Positions 5,423 to 5,539 of a stretch of 5,539 bases of DNA are shown piece after piece. The position numbers were made by a program, and so were the translations under genes. The stretch is taken from positions 1-5,539 of the forward strand of contig VGTX01000078.1 in NCBI GenBank assembly GCA_016874315.1, read 5' to 3'. How positions within the stretch are numbered: position 1 is the stretch's first letter; each line of letters opens with the position of its first letter. Source of the DNA: Gammaproteobacteria bacterium (GTDB lineage: Bacteria > Pseudomonadota > Gammaproteobacteria > Berkiellales > Berkiellaceae). The notes below the pieces were generated by a model, which saw only the letters and a program-made list of their open reading frames with translations, did no database searches and was not told where the DNA came from.

Positions 5423-5539
5423 TTATGTTTTCTTGTACACCCAAGAAACTGAATATTGATGTAACTGATTATGCTGATATTGCGACACCTGTTGAGAGAG
5501 ACTCGCCAACACCTCTGTTGTTTTATTTTGCTGAAGACT
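5423..5539 (-). CDS. C-terminal fragment of an unidentified protein
   Basis: An open - strand frame enters from the right edge and ends at TAA (5425-5423), giving 38 residues. The first 28 or so are Gln/Ser/Leu-rich and look helical (EVLASLSQQVSQYQHNQLHQ), followed by a hydrophobic end with the sequence YSVSWVYKKT. The helix loosely recalls C-termini of PqiC-type transport auxiliary lipoproteins, but this is too short to assign. Reasons to call it coding: codon-like composition, no stop in 38 codons of AT-rich DNA, and the same direction as the next gene. The 119 bp to the DUF3833 start hold the palindromic element and no clear terminator. Confidence 0.5.
   Translation of the reverse strand, partial: SLQQNKTTEVLASLSQQVSQYQHNQLHQYSVSWVYKKT

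Overview
The window is an AT-rich (roughly 60 % A+T by eye), densely coded piece of what looks like a gammaproteobacterial chromosome. This rests on three genes: a group-2, RpoS-like sigma-70 factor, an RmuC protein, and a DUF3833 lipoprotein, a family common in gammaproteobacteria. The genus cannot be fixed from the sequence. There are no tRNA or rRNA genes, no CRISPR array and no full-length insertion sequence.

Layout. The only + strand gene is at the left edge: the C-terminal part of rmuC (1-957), which enters from outside the window. Everything else lies on the - strand, read right to left. First comes the C-terminal tail of an unidentified gene (5539-5423), then a small palindromic element (5302-5373) against the start codon of a DUF3833 lipoprotein gene (5303-4755). 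Next are two unrecognised paralogous genes, here called B (4710-3976) and A (3729-2989). They are followed by a permuted papain-like (YiiX/YebB, NlpC/P60-type) hydrolase (2838-1981) and a divergent RpoS-like sigma factor (1981-929). The sigma GTG start shares one base with the hydrolase stop codon, and the sigma gene end overlaps the rmuC end tail-to-tail by 29 bp.

How the genes may work together. The hydrolase and sigma factor are almost certainly one transcription unit with coupled translation. The lipoprotein gene and B are 44 bp apart and probably co-transcribed. The gaps B-A (246 bp) and A-hydrolase (150 bp) are larger and hold inverted repeats, so these may be internal regulatory points rather than one uniform operon. 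A link between envelope lipoprotein, paralogue pair, hydrolase and alternative sigma factor is an inference from position only.

Most worth a second look: (1) the A/B pair, a family I do not recognise, sharing an F-x(5-7)-INWIVN-x-KR core, an IP-[LF]-[FY]-x-RI motif and lysine-rich disordered tails; (2) the sigma factor, whose residues for reading both the -10 and the -35 element differ from RpoD and RpoS; (3) the 62-bp element with 13-bp terminal inverted repeats and a 5-bp ATGAT direct repeat, which reaches the lipoprotein start codon and carries a perfect TATAAT.
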